A stretch of DNA of 8,044 nt from Chitinophagales bacterium (GTDB taxonomy: Bacteria; Bacteroidota; Bacteroidia; Chitinophagales; Saprospiraceae), in assembly GCA_013298445.1 (NCBI GenBank), contig JAAFHQ010000249.1, positions 1 through 8,044 of the forward strand. Direction: 5' to 3'. A program made the translations under genes and the position numbers. Positions 1 to 7,594 of the stretch are shown here, piece by piece (position 1 is the first letter of the stretch; the number at the start of each line of letters is the position of its first letter). The notes beneath the pieces were generated by a model. It worked only from the letters and a program-made list of their open reading frames with translations. It was not told the DNA's origin and did no database searches.

Positions 1-190
1 GGGTGTCAGCTGCGGCCAGGCCGATGGTTTCAGCCATCTCAGTGGAAGCATGCACCAGAACTGGATTGGAGGGCTGTCGCGGCGTAACATAGGAAAAACA
101 AGCTGCCCTAACCTGCCGACGGGTATTACTCAAATCCGGATCGGCAGGCAACTCCTGATTGAAGGTATCTTGTATGTTAAGTTTGTTCAT
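1..190 (-). CDS. selO: Protein adenylyltransferase SelO (YdiU/UPF0061), N-terminal part, cut by window edge
   Basis: The first 63 codons of a minus-strand gene leaving the left edge, starting at the ATG at 190-188. The product begins MNKLNIQDTFNQELPADPD, followed by NTRRQVRAACFSYVTP and later VLVHASTEMAETIGL. This is the characteristic N-terminus of Bacteroidota SelO/YdiU proteins: the LPADP and ACFSYV blocks, then an H-x-S-x-E-M-A-E segment. Known for the family: SelO has a protein-kinase fold with inverted ATP binding and transfers AMP, not phosphate, to Ser/Thr/Tyr of proteins, with a reported redox/stress role. The active-site residues lie further in and cannot be checked. The leader is A/T-rich with no Shine-Dalgarno sequence. 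The gene follows the GH16 gene by 79 bp on the same strand, so read-through is possible, but nothing links it functionally to the sugar genes. The identification is confident; the fragment is short. Confidence 0.85.
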   Translation of the reverse strand, partial: MNKLNIQDTFNQELPADPDLSNTRRQVRAACFSYVTPRQPSNPVLVHASTEMAETIGLAAADT

Positions 191-269
191 TGCAATTTTT
201 TTAGAAAACGCTTCAATTGGACGCTTGTTCAATGCTTAAAGCCTTAGCGCTTTTGTTTTTTTCTGAAAA
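191..269. other. Intergenic gap between GH16 and selO, no clear signal
   Basis: 79 bp, A/T-rich on both sides. It contains a weak 5-bp stem AAAGC/GCTTT (238-242/249-253) followed on the plus strand by T-rich sequence, which resembles a terminator for plus-strand transcripts, but no plus-strand gene ends here. I found no convincing promoter for selO, so it may be read from the cassette upstream. Confidence 0.4.
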
Positions 270-1148
270 CTACTCCCGCTGATACACCCGCACATAATCC
301 ACTTTGTAAACAATCTTTGAAGTGCTGGCTTTCGGTGTTCCACCATTCCGCCCTATTGCCAGATTCAATAACAAAAATTGCGGTTTTAGAAAAGGATTGC
401 TACCGTCTGGATTCAGGGATTCTTTAAGGGATTGGGTGTTCAATAATTCGTCATCCAAAAAAATCTGGATGCTTTCCTCCGTCCAGTCCATCCGCCAGGT
501 GTGAAATTTTTTGACCCAATCTTTGTCCTTCTCCGTGAAATGGGTGAGCGGAATTTTTTTCTCATTCCATTTGGTCTTCCGGTTAGCCTGATCGCCCAAC
601 CAGGCAAAATTGGCCAGAATGGTTGGGGTTTCTTTGACTTGATAAAACTCCATGATGTCGATTTCGCCAGCACTGGGCCAAGGGCCATTGCCCAAAGTCC
701 AGATGGCGGGCCAGGAACCATAAGTGGTGTCTATGCGGGCTCGAATCTCAAAACGGCCGTACTGCCATTGCTGTAAGCCTCGGGTTTGAATACTGGCCGA
801 GGTAAATTCCGATGCGGGGCGATTGGTTTTCCAATTTTTGCTGTCCGCCTGATAGTTGGGGTTAGGAATGGCCTCCCGTTTGGCTTCGATGAGCAAAACA
901 CCATCTTTACAGTTGGCATTGTCACTTTGGTACCATTGTAGCTCCTCATTGCGCTCGAATCCTGTTTCGTAGCGCCAATTGGCCGGGTTGGGTTTGCCCG
1001 CTTCGTTGAACTCATCATGCCAGACGAGTTTCATGCCGGGGATGGTTTTGGGCGTAGACCCATCGGGATGTCGAGCATCGAGATGGCCTGCTCTTGGGGA
1101 AGAGCAGGCCATCAAAAAGATCAACAATAGCGTGCAAAAGATTCTCAT
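270..1148 (-). CDS. GH16 family endo-glycanase (laminarinase-like), lipoprotein
   Basis: A complete protein of 292 residues. It opens with a lipoprotein signal: charged MR, a hydrophobic stretch, then a lipobox L12-M-A-C15, so C15 is the predicted lipidated residue. The rest is one GH16 jelly-roll domain from about residue 38 to the end. Visible family marks are WHDEFN (43-48), the NEELQWYQ segment (67-74) that lines the substrate cleft, GSWPAIWTLG (144-153) and the catalytic GEIDIMEF (161-168). In that motif E162 is the expected nucleophile, D164 the helper and E167 the acid/base. The ExDxxE spacing is the laminarinase-type form; lichenases have the shorter ExDxE. GH16 enzymes are retaining endo-hydrolases of beta-1,3 or beta-1,4 glucans or galactans. 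Beta-1,3-glucan is the default guess, but the adjoining beta-galactosidase keeps a beta-galactan possible. It is the last gene of the cassette, 21 bp after GH2. The ATG start is fixed by the signal peptide. Confidence 0.9.
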   Translation of the reverse strand: MRIFCTLLLIFLMACSSPRAGHLDARHPDGSTPKTIPGMKLVWHDEFNEAGKPNPANWRYETGFERNEELQWYQSDNANCKDGVLLIEAKREAIPNPNYQADSKNWKTNRPASEFTSASIQTRGLQQWQYGRFEIRARIDTTYGSWPAIWTLGNGPWPSAGEIDIMEFYQVKETPTILANFAWLGDQANRKTKWNEKKIPLTHFTEKDKDWVKKFHTWRMDWTEESIQIFLDDELLNTQSLKESLNPDGSNPFLKPQFLLLNLAIGRNGGTPKASTSKIVYKVDYVRVYQRE

Positions 1149-1169
1149 GTTTTTGATTTTCCGCTATGT

Positions 1170-4100
1170 TTAATCCTGTTGTCCTGGCTTGGTTTCGATC
1201 GCCTTGATCGTGAAGCCGTAGCTGTATTTTTTGGCAAGGAGCCGATACTCGTCATGCGTTTGAGCACCCCAGCTGTTGTCTCCACCAACACCACGCTGGG
1301 TGAGGTCGATGTGCAAGGTCACGAACCTCCGTTTGACAATATCCGTTACATGCCGATACTTTTTGATGCTGCCTTCGTCAAAATCCTCGGTCAGTTGTGA
1401 CATGGCGCTGAAGGACAAGGGCTGAACACCTTCCACCTGTAAACCAAGCCCTTCGGCATTGCTCAATTTGACCCAGCGGGTATCGGTGCGGTAACCACTT
1501 TCTTGTGGACGAACGTAGGTGCGCTCCCAGCCTTCATCGGTGTGCAGGTCATGGATGCCTAAATGAGCAGCAGTGTGGCGATCATTGTAATTTTCAAAAG
1601 GCCCACGCCCGTACCACTGCACCTGATTGTAGTTGGAAGGTAGGGAAAAACGCATTCCCATCCTTGGTAGCTCAGGCGCTTCACTGTTTGGTGACAATTC
1701 AAGCGCGGCGTTGAGCTTGATCGAGCCATCGTTTTGGATCAAATAATCCAGCGTATAATCAGCCTGAACATCGGGCAGGTGATAAACAATGGTGAAGGGC
1801 AGCCCTGCGGCCGTTTGTTCACCAACTTTGCTGCTTTTTACACTGCGGCGCACATGGGCACTGGCCCATACCCGAGCATAGTTGGTAAAATCATTCCCAA
1901 AATCATTGTCGGTAGGCGCACGCCAAAAATAGGGCTCGGGGAAAAAGCCTTCTTTGAGGTTTTTTCCATTGATCGAATACTGATTGATCTGGCCATTGCT
2001 GAGGTTGATTTCTCCAGCTATGGCTCCAGACTTGAACTTTAGGGAGTTGCTGGTTTTTTCAATGCTCAGGGTCCCTGAAGGACTGCTCAGGTTTTGTGCA
2101 AAGCCATAAGGACTTAGAACCATTTGCTCACGGGCGAGTTCATGCCCGGCAGGGATGGATGAACTCGCATTGCGCTGGAGTGCATAAACATTGAGCACGA
2201 GTTCGGCGCCTGCGGCTAGTTTGTAGGCAGGTAGGTTGAGATTAACTACCTTAACTTCCCCTGGGTTGGCCTCAACGCCAAAACTACCTTCAGTTAGTTT
2301 TACCCCATTGTTGAGCATTTCCCAACGGAAGTCGAATTCGCGCAGATTGGTAAAAGAGAACTCATTTTGCACTTTGATCTGCCCCCAGGCACTATTGTCC
2401 TTGCTGAACTGGATGTTTTGGTAGAGTTTTTTTACTTCGTAAATGCCAGGATGTGGAAAACGATCAGCGTTGACCAATCCATTGCACACGAAGTTCTGGT
2501 CGTTGTAAAGGTCCTGGCTACCCAAGTCACCCCCATAGGCGAAGTAACTACGCCCATCCGCTGTTTTGCTGCGGATACCCTGATCTACCCAATCCCAAAT
2601 ACAGCCGCCTTGCATGTTATCCGAGGCGCGGATGATGTCCCAGTATTCTTTAAAATTGCCACTGGAGTTGCCCATGGCGTGGCTGTATTCGCACATGATG
2701 TAAGGCCGGGTTTTGGTCTTGTCGGCCGCATAGCTTTTCATGTTGTCGATGGAAGGGTACATCGGACAAACCACATCGGTGTTGCGCGCCTCCCCCGATT
2801 GCTCAGAAACCACGGGGCGGGAGTTGTCGCGTTGTTTGATCCAGTCGTAGGTTTCAAAAAACACTTCACCGTTGCCACATTCGTTGCCCAGCGACCACAT
2901 CACCACACAGGCGTAGTTTTTATCGCGTTCTACCAGACGGCGGGTACGGTCGTGGTGCGCAGCTTTCCATTGGGGATCGTAGGCAGTATGTCTGCTTTTG
3001 GGTACACTAAAAGACTGAAATTCTGCACCCAAACCATGGGCCTCAATATTGGCTTCATCGATGACGTATAGGCCGTATTCGTCACAAAGGCGTAGCCACA
3101 ATGGGTCATTGGGGTAATGCGAAGAGCGGCAGGTATTGATGTTGTACTGCTTCATCAACACGATGTCCTTGATCATCAAATCACGGGTAGGTACTTTGCC
3201 CAAATCTGGGTCATGCTCATGCCGGTTTACACCCTTGACCAATACTCGCTTGCCATTGATTAGGAAATTTTTGCCTTTGATCTCGCTACGGCGGAAGCCA
3301 ATTTTACTGCCAGTTGCCTCAAGGGTTTGTCCTTTTTCATTTTTTAATACCAAAATGGCCGTGTACAGATTTGGGTTTTCAGCCGACCACTGAGCAGGAG
3401 CGAGCACTTTGCCATCAAAACTAACTTTGGCTTGGCCAGGCTTAGTTTGGCTAAAAACCACTTTTTTATTGTGATCAAAAATGCTGAGTTCAATGTTGTA
3501 AGACCCGGTGGCAGGGGAGGGGATTTTCAGATCAACTGTGGCGGCAATGGTACCATCGCGATAGGTGTCATCCAGCCCGGCTTTGACCCAAAAATCGGCA
3601 ATATGGGTTTTGTTTTTGGACGTTAAAAATACTTCTCTTTCGATGCCTGAGAGGCGCCACATGTCTTGGTCTTCGAGGTAGGAACCGTCATGCCAACGGA
3701 AAACTTGCACCGCCAGGGTGTTGCTTCCTTTTTTCAAGTAAGGAGTGATGTTGAATTCGGCGGGCGACTTGGCCACTTTGGACAGACCTACCGCCTGGCC
3801 GTTCACCCACACGTAGGCACAACCCGAAATTGAACCAAAGTGCAGGAACACCTCCCGCCCGTTCCAGTTATCAGGCACTGTAAAGCTGCGTCGGTAGGAC
3901 CCAACCGGATTGTAAGCGTGGTTGATAAAAGGCGGATTGACCGGGAAAGGATAAATTACATTGGTGTAAATCGGAATGCCAAACCCTTTCATTTCCCAAT
4001 TGGAAGGCACCGTGATGTCTTTCCAATTCCAATCGTTGAAATCGGGTTGGTAAAAATCCTGAGGCCGTTCCTCGGGACGGTTGACGTAATAGAATTTCCA

Positions 4101-4313
4101 GGAACCGTTTAAGGACTGATAATAGGGCGATTTGGAAAAATCATTTTCAAAAAGATCTACGGCATTGGGGTAGGACATGGCATAAGTATGCGCAGGTTCC
4201 TTACCCAATTCAACAATGGCGGGGTCTTCCCATTCTTTAAAAGTGAATTTTACCTGGCCCCAGATTTGAGCACTAAAGGTGCAAAAGAATATCAATAAAA
4301 AATTGAATTTCAT
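1170..4313 (-). CDS. Secreted GH2 beta-galactosidase (LacZ-like, five-domain)
   Basis: 1047 residues, close to E. coli LacZ (1023) plus a signal peptide. A Sec signal fills residues 1-19, with likely cleavage at IWG|Q, so the enzyme should be periplasmic or exported. Domains in order: jelly-roll sugar-binding domain (about 58-235, with DQDMWR at 215-220; D217 matches the LacZ substrate/sodium-binding Asp), Ig-like domain (about 237-342), TIM barrel (about 344-640), a second Ig-like domain (about 645-735), and beta-galactosidase small-chain domain (about 757-1036). Catalytic residues seen: E478 in WSLGNECG (acid/base) and E542 in MCEYSHAMGN (nucleophile). Other conserved sites are H365 in NRHEHDP, H399 in SSHYP, E424 and H426 in NIEAHG, N611 in CNGLV, and W1015 in GVGGDNSWG (LacZ W999). 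It should release terminal beta-linked galactose. It lies 48 bp after the DUF2264 gene and 21 bp before the GH16 gene. No lacI/lacY-type neighbour is present, so substrate and induction are unknown. Confidence 0.95.
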   Translation of the reverse strand: MKFNFLLIFFCTFSAQIWGQVKFTFKEWEDPAIVELGKEPAHTYAMSYPNAVDLFENDFSKSPYYQSLNGSWKFYYVNRPEERPQDFYQPDFNDWNWKDITVPSNWEMKGFGIPIYTNVIYPFPVNPPFINHAYNPVGSYRRSFTVPDNWNGREVFLHFGSISGCAYVWVNGQAVGLSKVAKSPAEFNITPYLKKGSNTLAVQVFRWHDGSYLEDQDMWRLSGIEREVFLTSKNKTHIADFWVKAGLDDTYRDGTIAATVDLKIPSPATGSYNIELSIFDHNKKVVFSQTKPGQAKVSFDGKVLAPAQWSAENPNLYTAILVLKNEKGQTLEATGSKIGFRRSEIKGKNFLINGKRVLVKGVNRHEHDPDLGKVPTRDLMIKDIVLMKQYNINTCRSSHYPNDPLWLRLCDEYGLYVIDEANIEAHGLGAEFQSFSVPKSRHTAYDPQWKAAHHDRTRRLVERDKNYACVVMWSLGNECGNGEVFFETYDWIKQRDNSRPVVSEQSGEARNTDVVCPMYPSIDNMKSYAADKTKTRPYIMCEYSHAMGNSSGNFKEYWDIIRASDNMQGGCIWDWVDQGIRSKTADGRSYFAYGGDLGSQDLYNDQNFVCNGLVNADRFPHPGIYEVKKLYQNIQFSKDNSAWGQIKVQNEFSFTNLREFDFRWEMLNNGVKLTEGSFGVEANPGEVKVVNLNLPAYKLAAGAELVLNVYALQRNASSSIPAGHELAREQMVLSPYGFAQNLSSPSGTLSIEKTSNSLKFKSGAIAGEINLSNGQINQYSINGKNLKEGFFPEPYFWRAPTDNDFGNDFTNYARVWASAHVRRSVKSSKVGEQTAAGLPFTIVYHLPDVQADYTLDYLIQNDGSIKLNAALELSPNSEAPELPRMGMRFSLPSNYNQVQWYGRGPFENYNDRHTAAHLGIHDLHTDEGWERTYVRPQESGYRTDTRWVKLSNAEGLGLQVEGVQPLSFSAMSQLTEDFDEGSIKKYRHVTDIVKRRFVTLHIDLTQRGVGGDNSWGAQTHDEYRLLAKKYSYGFTIKAIETKPGQQD

Positions 4314-4361
4314 TGGTTTGAATTTATTGTTGCAGAGAAGTGTTGTCCATCAAAAATAGGC

Positions 4362-5633
4362 TCAATAATCCACCTTGTAATCTTTTTTGGTGACCTGCCC
4401 CGACCATACTTTTTTGGCCGTCCAATCCGCTGCCGGATCCGTCCAGAAACGGTGCGTAGCTGGAAGGCCAAGCGGCAAAAAGCCTAAGGTAGTCAGGTAC
4501 AAACTTCCGGTAGAGGTGTATTGATCCGCAATCGCAGGTTGGGCTCCGTTAAAACCCAGGACCAACCAGCCTTTTGAGTCAAAATTATTGCCATGGTCGA
4601 ATAAGCTGTGCAAAACCTTGGTCAAGCCACAACGCACCTGTGCAGGGCTAATGTGCTCTGGCAATTGCTCCATCAAAGCCACCTGCGCCAGTGCTTGAAA
4701 GGCTCCTGCCCGATAAGCCATGGAGCGACCATACACGGGAAAAGTACCCTCTGGCGAGATCAAGCGCTCCAGGTACTCGGAATGGCGCACCATCCGCTTG
4801 AGGGCTTCGGCGTACTCCGCTTTGGGTGAAAAATTCTTTTCGGAAGTAACTTTCAAAATGTCCACCAACATTGGCTGGATCACAAAGGAGTTGTAATAAT
4901 CCATACAAAACTTGGGCCCATCGCTGTACCAACCATCACCCACGTACCATTCGCGGGTTTTGCGGATAGCAATGTCGATGCGCACCGGGTCGTATTGTTC
5001 GCCAATTTGTAGCAAAAAACCCTCAATGATGCCCGAAAACAATAGCCAGTTGCTGTAATGGGCTTTCCGATCGCGCAGGGCTTTGAACTCTTCGATATAG
5101 CGTTTTTTGGTCAGCTCATCCAAGGGATGCCACAACGCATCGGGTGCACGCAGGAAGGCATGGGCCAAAAAAGCGGCATCGACTATGGGCTGGAGTTCAA
5201 CTCGGAAGTTCAAATAATCGGGACTTTGTGGATCAACGCAGTGGGCCAATCCCTTTAGCGCATCTTTGCGCAATTCGGCCCGCCACTTGCCTTCTTTGGT
5301 ATCGTCGTCGGGCAAAGCCAACCAGGGCGCAACGCCTGCCAGGGTTCTACCCACTGCCTCCAGGTAGGTAACCTGTTCGGCTTTGAGGTAGTAGCCCGGC
5401 GCCAATTCCAGCGGCATGTTCTTTTTCAATTTGCCGTCGGCGAGGTTGGAGAGCACGGGTTGGGCAATTTTGTAGAGGGTGCTGGCCCAAAAGAGGCGGT
5501 CATCGGAGCCTGAGGAGGTAAGAGTTGGACTTGGTTTGGAAGCATGGGCAATGGCCGCGAAGGGCAGGCCTAAAGTGCTCAAAATTCCTGTTACAGAAAG
5601 GCTTTTTAAAACTTGACGCCGTGAGTTTTTCAT
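4362..5633 (-). CDS. DUF2264 family protein with Tat signal; putative glycoside-active enzyme
   Basis: 423 residues. The N-terminus holds a twin-arginine signal SRRQVLK (4-10), a moderately hydrophobic stretch and an AHA|S cleavage site after residue 31, predicting export in folded form by Tat. The mature part matches my recollection of DUF2264 (PF10022), an all-helical, probably alpha/alpha-toroid fold. Conserved blocks are AHYSNWLLFSGIIEG (191-205), WYVGDGWYSDGP (229-240), MDYYNSFVIQP (244-254), FPVYGRSMAYR (298-308) and GWLVLGFNGAQP (355-366). The D, Y and R residues in these blocks are plausible active-site residues, but I cannot assign a catalytic pair. I recall some DUF2264-type proteins being classed as beta-glucuronidases (GH154); that link is from memory and should be verified. 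Being first in a run with GH2 and GH16 supports a role in cleaving a decorated polysaccharide. A TTG-N22-TACATTTC promoter candidate lies just upstream. Family assignment is good; activity is unproven. Confidence 0.8.
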   Translation of the reverse strand: MKNSRRQVLKSLSVTGILSTLGLPFAAIAHASKPSPTLTSSGSDDRLFWASTLYKIAQPVLSNLADGKLKKNMPLELAPGYYLKAEQVTYLEAVGRTLAGVAPWLALPDDDTKEGKWRAELRKDALKGLAHCVDPQSPDYLNFRVELQPIVDAAFLAHAFLRAPDALWHPLDELTKKRYIEEFKALRDRKAHYSNWLLFSGIIEGFLLQIGEQYDPVRIDIAIRKTREWYVGDGWYSDGPKFCMDYYNSFVIQPMLVDILKVTSEKNFSPKAEYAEALKRMVRHSEYLERLISPEGTFPVYGRSMAYRAGAFQALAQVALMEQLPEHISPAQVRCGLTKVLHSLFDHGNNFDSKGWLVLGFNGAQPAIADQYTSTGSLYLTTLGFLPLGLPATHRFWTDPAADWTAKKVWSGQVTKKDYKVDY

Positions 5634-5664
5634 GGTGCTTGCGATTGAATAGATTTATTAGGCC

Positions 5665-5697
5665 GAAATGTACGATTTAGCCCACTATCCGCGGCAA
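5665..5697 (-). promoter_or_regulatory. Candidate Bacteroidota promoter for the glycan cassette
   Basis: On the minus strand, TTG at 5697-5695 is followed after 22 bases by TACATTTC at 5672-5665. The Bacteroidota housekeeping consensus is TTG, 17-23 bases, TAnnTTTG, so only the last base differs. Transcription would start near 5658, giving a leader of about 25 nt before the DUF2264 start. The -33 part overlaps the end of the nucleoside phosphorylase gene. This is a pattern match only. Confidence 0.3.
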
Positions 5698-6558
5698 CAT
5701 CACCTCAATCATCTTTTCCACCACGCCAGCGGTGCTTCCCGTGAAATTGCCATTCAGGCGATTGCCCAGGATGACATTGCACGATACCGCCCGATGCCCC
5801 AATAATCTCGAGAGCCCAAAAATAGCCGAAGTTTCCATCTCGAAATTGGTCAGTCGTACCCCTTTGTATTGCAGCTGACTCCAGGCCTCCAACGTGGCAA
5901 TGCTCATGCGGGCAGGGGTGCGCAGGCTACGTGCCTGGGGGGCATAAAAACCCGGGCAGGTGATGGTGATGCCCTGTTCAATATTGCCTTGACTCAACTG
6001 GTCAGCCAGCGCAGCACTTCCCTCACAGATGTAGGGCTGCACTGGGAATTTTTCGATGTGCTGCTCCAATTCCAGAACCACATCCATCAGTTCTGCCTCG
6101 GCCAGATTGGGTTGGTATTGGTAAAAATGCATCAGGTTATCCAGGCCCATGCCGTAGCGGGAAACGATCAATGCGCCGGGGGGGATATCGTGCTGCAAAG
6201 CGCCGGAAGTGCCCAGTCGGATGATGTTGAGTGAGCGGTGTTCAGCCTTTGGCATCCGGGTTTGAAAATCGATATTGGCCAGGGCGTCCAGTTCATTGAG
6301 GCAAATGTCGATGTTGTCGGGGCCAATTCCAGTGGAGAGGACAGTGAGGCGTTTGGTGCCAATCCTGCCCGTATGTGTCACAAACTCGCGGTGTGATTCA
6401 CGAAATTCGATGGCGTCGAAATGTTTGGAAACCTCGGCTACGCGCCCAGGGTCGCCTACTGTGATGACGGTATCGGCCAGTTCATCAGGGTGGAGATCCA
6501 CGTGGTAAATTTTACCAGCGGGGGTAATGATCAGTTCGGTATCGGCCAGTGCTTGCAT
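5677..6558 (-). CDS. Nucleoside phosphorylase, uridine phosphorylase-like
   Basis: 293 residues of the PNP/UDP phosphorylase family, with no export signal, so cytoplasmic. It cleaves nucleosides with phosphate to a free base and (deoxy)ribose-1-phosphate in salvage. Motifs seen: VGDPGRV (34-40, phosphate-binding loop, as in GDPDRV of E. coli Udp), SHREFVTHTG (55-64), STGIGPDNI (75-83), RLGTSGAL (114-121), CPGFYAPQAR (201-210) and NFEMETSA (238-245, the E-M-E ribose-binding motif). FYAPQAR aligns with FYPGQER of Udp, so Q208 and R210 sit where Udp holds the uracil ring; this favours uridine over purine nucleosides. I chose the ATG at 6558-6556. A TTG 22 codons upstream is in frame, but its extension has no family similarity. 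The product is longer than E. coli Udp (about 250), mostly through a longer N-terminus and a mid-chain insert. It is divergent from hemF and 43 bp ahead of the DUF2264 gene. Confidence 0.88.
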   Translation of the reverse strand: MQALADTELIITPAGKIYHVDLHPDELADTVITVGDPGRVAEVSKHFDAIEFRESHREFVTHTGRIGTKRLTVLSTGIGPDNIDICLNELDALANIDFQTRMPKAEHRSLNIIRLGTSGALQHDIPPGALIVSRYGMGLDNLMHFYQYQPNLAEAELMDVVLELEQHIEKFPVQPYICEGSAALADQLSQGNIEQGITITCPGFYAPQARSLRTPARMSIATLEAWSQLQYKGVRLTNFEMETSAIFGLSRLLGHRAVSCNVILGNRLNGNFTGSTAGVVEKMIEVMLPRIVG

Positions 6559-6632
6559 GTCACAATTTGGTTTTATTTTAACAAAGCCCTCATGGAGTGA
6601 AGTAAAAGGAGGAAAAAGTAACAATTATCATT

Positions 6633-6663
6633 TTACTTTGCAAACATTAAAAGTACAAAGTAA
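6633..6663. repeat. Inverted repeat in the nucleoside phosphorylase/hemF divergent gap
   Basis: TTACTTTG at 6633-6640 and CAAAGTAA at 6656-6663 are exact reverse complements separated by 15 bases. Each arm, read toward its own gene, contains TACTTTG, close to the Bacteroidota -7 element, so the symmetry may reflect two facing promoters. Alternatively it is an operator for a dimeric regulator. The right arm ends 5 bases before the hemF ATG, so a bound protein there would block hemF translation or transcription. The repeat itself is seen directly; its role is inferred. Confidence 0.45.
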
Positions 6664-6688
6664 GATAAATGGATACTTTTTCCGCAAA
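6656..6688 (-). promoter_or_regulatory. Candidate promoter for the nucleoside phosphorylase gene
   Basis: On the minus strand, TTTG at 6688-6685 (inside the first codons of hemF) is followed after 22 bases by TACTTTG at 6662-6656. That is a near match to the TTG...TAnnTTTG consensus, missing one base in the -7 element. Transcription would begin near 6650, giving a leader of about 90 nt to the ATG at 6558. No equally good -33 element was found for hemF on the plus strand, where the -7-like TACTTTG is at 6634-6640. Confidence 0.22.
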
Positions 6689-7592
6689 CAAGTTACAGGT
6701 AGATCGGGGTTCCATAGGGGAGTATTTCAAAGCCTTGCAAGATGATATTTGCCAGCAATTGGAAACAGCCGATGGAACTGGCCGGTTTCAGGAGGATGTT
6801 TGGAGCCGGGAAGGTGGTGGCGGTGGCCGCAGCCGGGTGATTATGGGGCAACACATTGAAAAAGGTGGTGTCAATTTTTCGGCAGTGCATGGCACTTTAC
6901 CCGATAAGATCGCCCAGGCTTTGAAACTGGAGTCTGCCAATTTTTTCGCTACCGGGGTATCCATCGTGTTGCATTCCAGCAATCCTTATACGCCCATCAT
7001 CCACATGAATGTGCGTTATTTTGAAACGGATGGCGGCAATTGGTGGTTTGGCGGGGGCATTGACCTTACCCCGCATTACATTTTTCCGGAAGACGCTGCT
7101 TTTTTCCACCAAAGTCTGAAAGAAGTGTGTGATCTACACCACCCGGATTATTACCCTAAATTCAAAAGCTGGGCGGATGACTATTTCTACATCCGTCACC
7201 GAGGCGAAACCAGAGGAATCGGAGGGATATTTTTTGATCGCTTGCAGGGGCAAAATGGCCAAAGTAAGGAACAGCTTTTTGCTTTTGTGCGAGGGGTAGG
7301 GGAGACCTTCTGTAAAGTATACGTTCCCCTTTTGCACAAACACAAAAATGATCCTTTTACTGAGCGGGAGAAAAACTGGCAATACCTGCGCCGGGGGCGT
7401 TACGTGGAGTTCAACCTGGTTTGGGACAAAGGCACCAAGTTTGGCTTGGACACCGATGGCCGTACCGAATCCATCCTGATGAGTTTACCTCCAACTGCAA
7501 ATTGGGTGTACAATCATCAAGCAGAGCCGGGAAGCCCGGAAGCGCAGACTTTGGCGTGGTTAAAGGATAAGGGGAAAGATTGGATTGTTTAG
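6669..7592 (+). CDS. hemF: Oxygen-dependent coproporphyrinogen III oxidase (HemF)
   Basis: 307 residues, full length for bacterial HemF (E. coli 299). The enzyme uses O2 to decarboxylate two propionates of coproporphyrinogen III to vinyl groups, giving protoporphyrinogen IX in haem synthesis; it is a cytoplasmic homodimer. The protein is one conserved domain with every signature block: EDVWSREGGGGGRSRV (42-57), NPYTPIIHMNVRYFE (105-119, with H112 matching the catalytic His106 of E. coli), WWFGGGIDLTPHY (125-137), YIRHRGETRGIGGIFFD (174-190), RRGRYVEFNLVWDKGT (241-256) and GRTESILMSLPP (264-275). The ATG start fits the family length; TAAGATAA precedes it and no clear ribosome-binding site is seen. 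The presence of HemF implies that the organism meets oxygen. No other haem gene lies nearby. The gene is followed by a large palindrome and then mnmH on the same strand. Confidence 0.97.
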   Translation: MDTFSANKLQVDRGSIGEYFKALQDDICQQLETADGTGRFQEDVWSREGGGGGRSRVIMGQHIEKGGVNFSAVHGTLPDKIAQALKLESANFFATGVSIVLHSSNPYTPIIHMNVRYFETDGGNWWFGGGIDLTPHYIFPEDAAFFHQSLKEVCDLHHPDYYPKFKSWADDYFYIRHRGETRGIGGIFFDRLQGQNGQSKEQLFAFVRGVGETFCKVYVPLLHKHKNDPFTEREKNWQYLRRGRYVEFNLVWDKGTKFGLDTDGRTESILMSLPPTANWVYNHQAEPGSPEAQTLAWLKDKGKDWIV

Positions 7593-7594
7593 GC

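Noticed and set aside
238..260. Stem AAAGC/GCTTT followed by T-rich sequence, terminator-like on the plus strand
   Set aside because: Only 5 bp, and no plus-strand gene ends upstream. In the direction of the real genes it is preceded, not followed, by the T/A run.
440..1018. Overlapping open frames of about 90 codons on both strands inside the GH16 gene
   Set aside because: They are in other frames of a gene with an intact GH16 domain, with no recognisable domain of their own.
2367..3071. A 234-codon open frame on the plus strand, antisense to GH2
   Set aside because: It lies wholly opposite the conserved catalytic barrel of GH2, resembles no known family, and is the expected shadow of a long constrained gene.
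4281..4313. Cys11 of the GH2 signal peptide as a lipobox
   Set aside because: The preceding residues are I-F-F, which do not fit the L-x-[AGS]-C pattern; ordinary Sec cleavage near IWG|Q is more likely.
6608..6613. AGGAGG, a perfect Shine-Dalgarno-like sequence on the plus strand
   Set aside because: The next ATG is the hemF start about 55 nt away, no reading frame begins at a useful distance, and the other genes here lack such sites.
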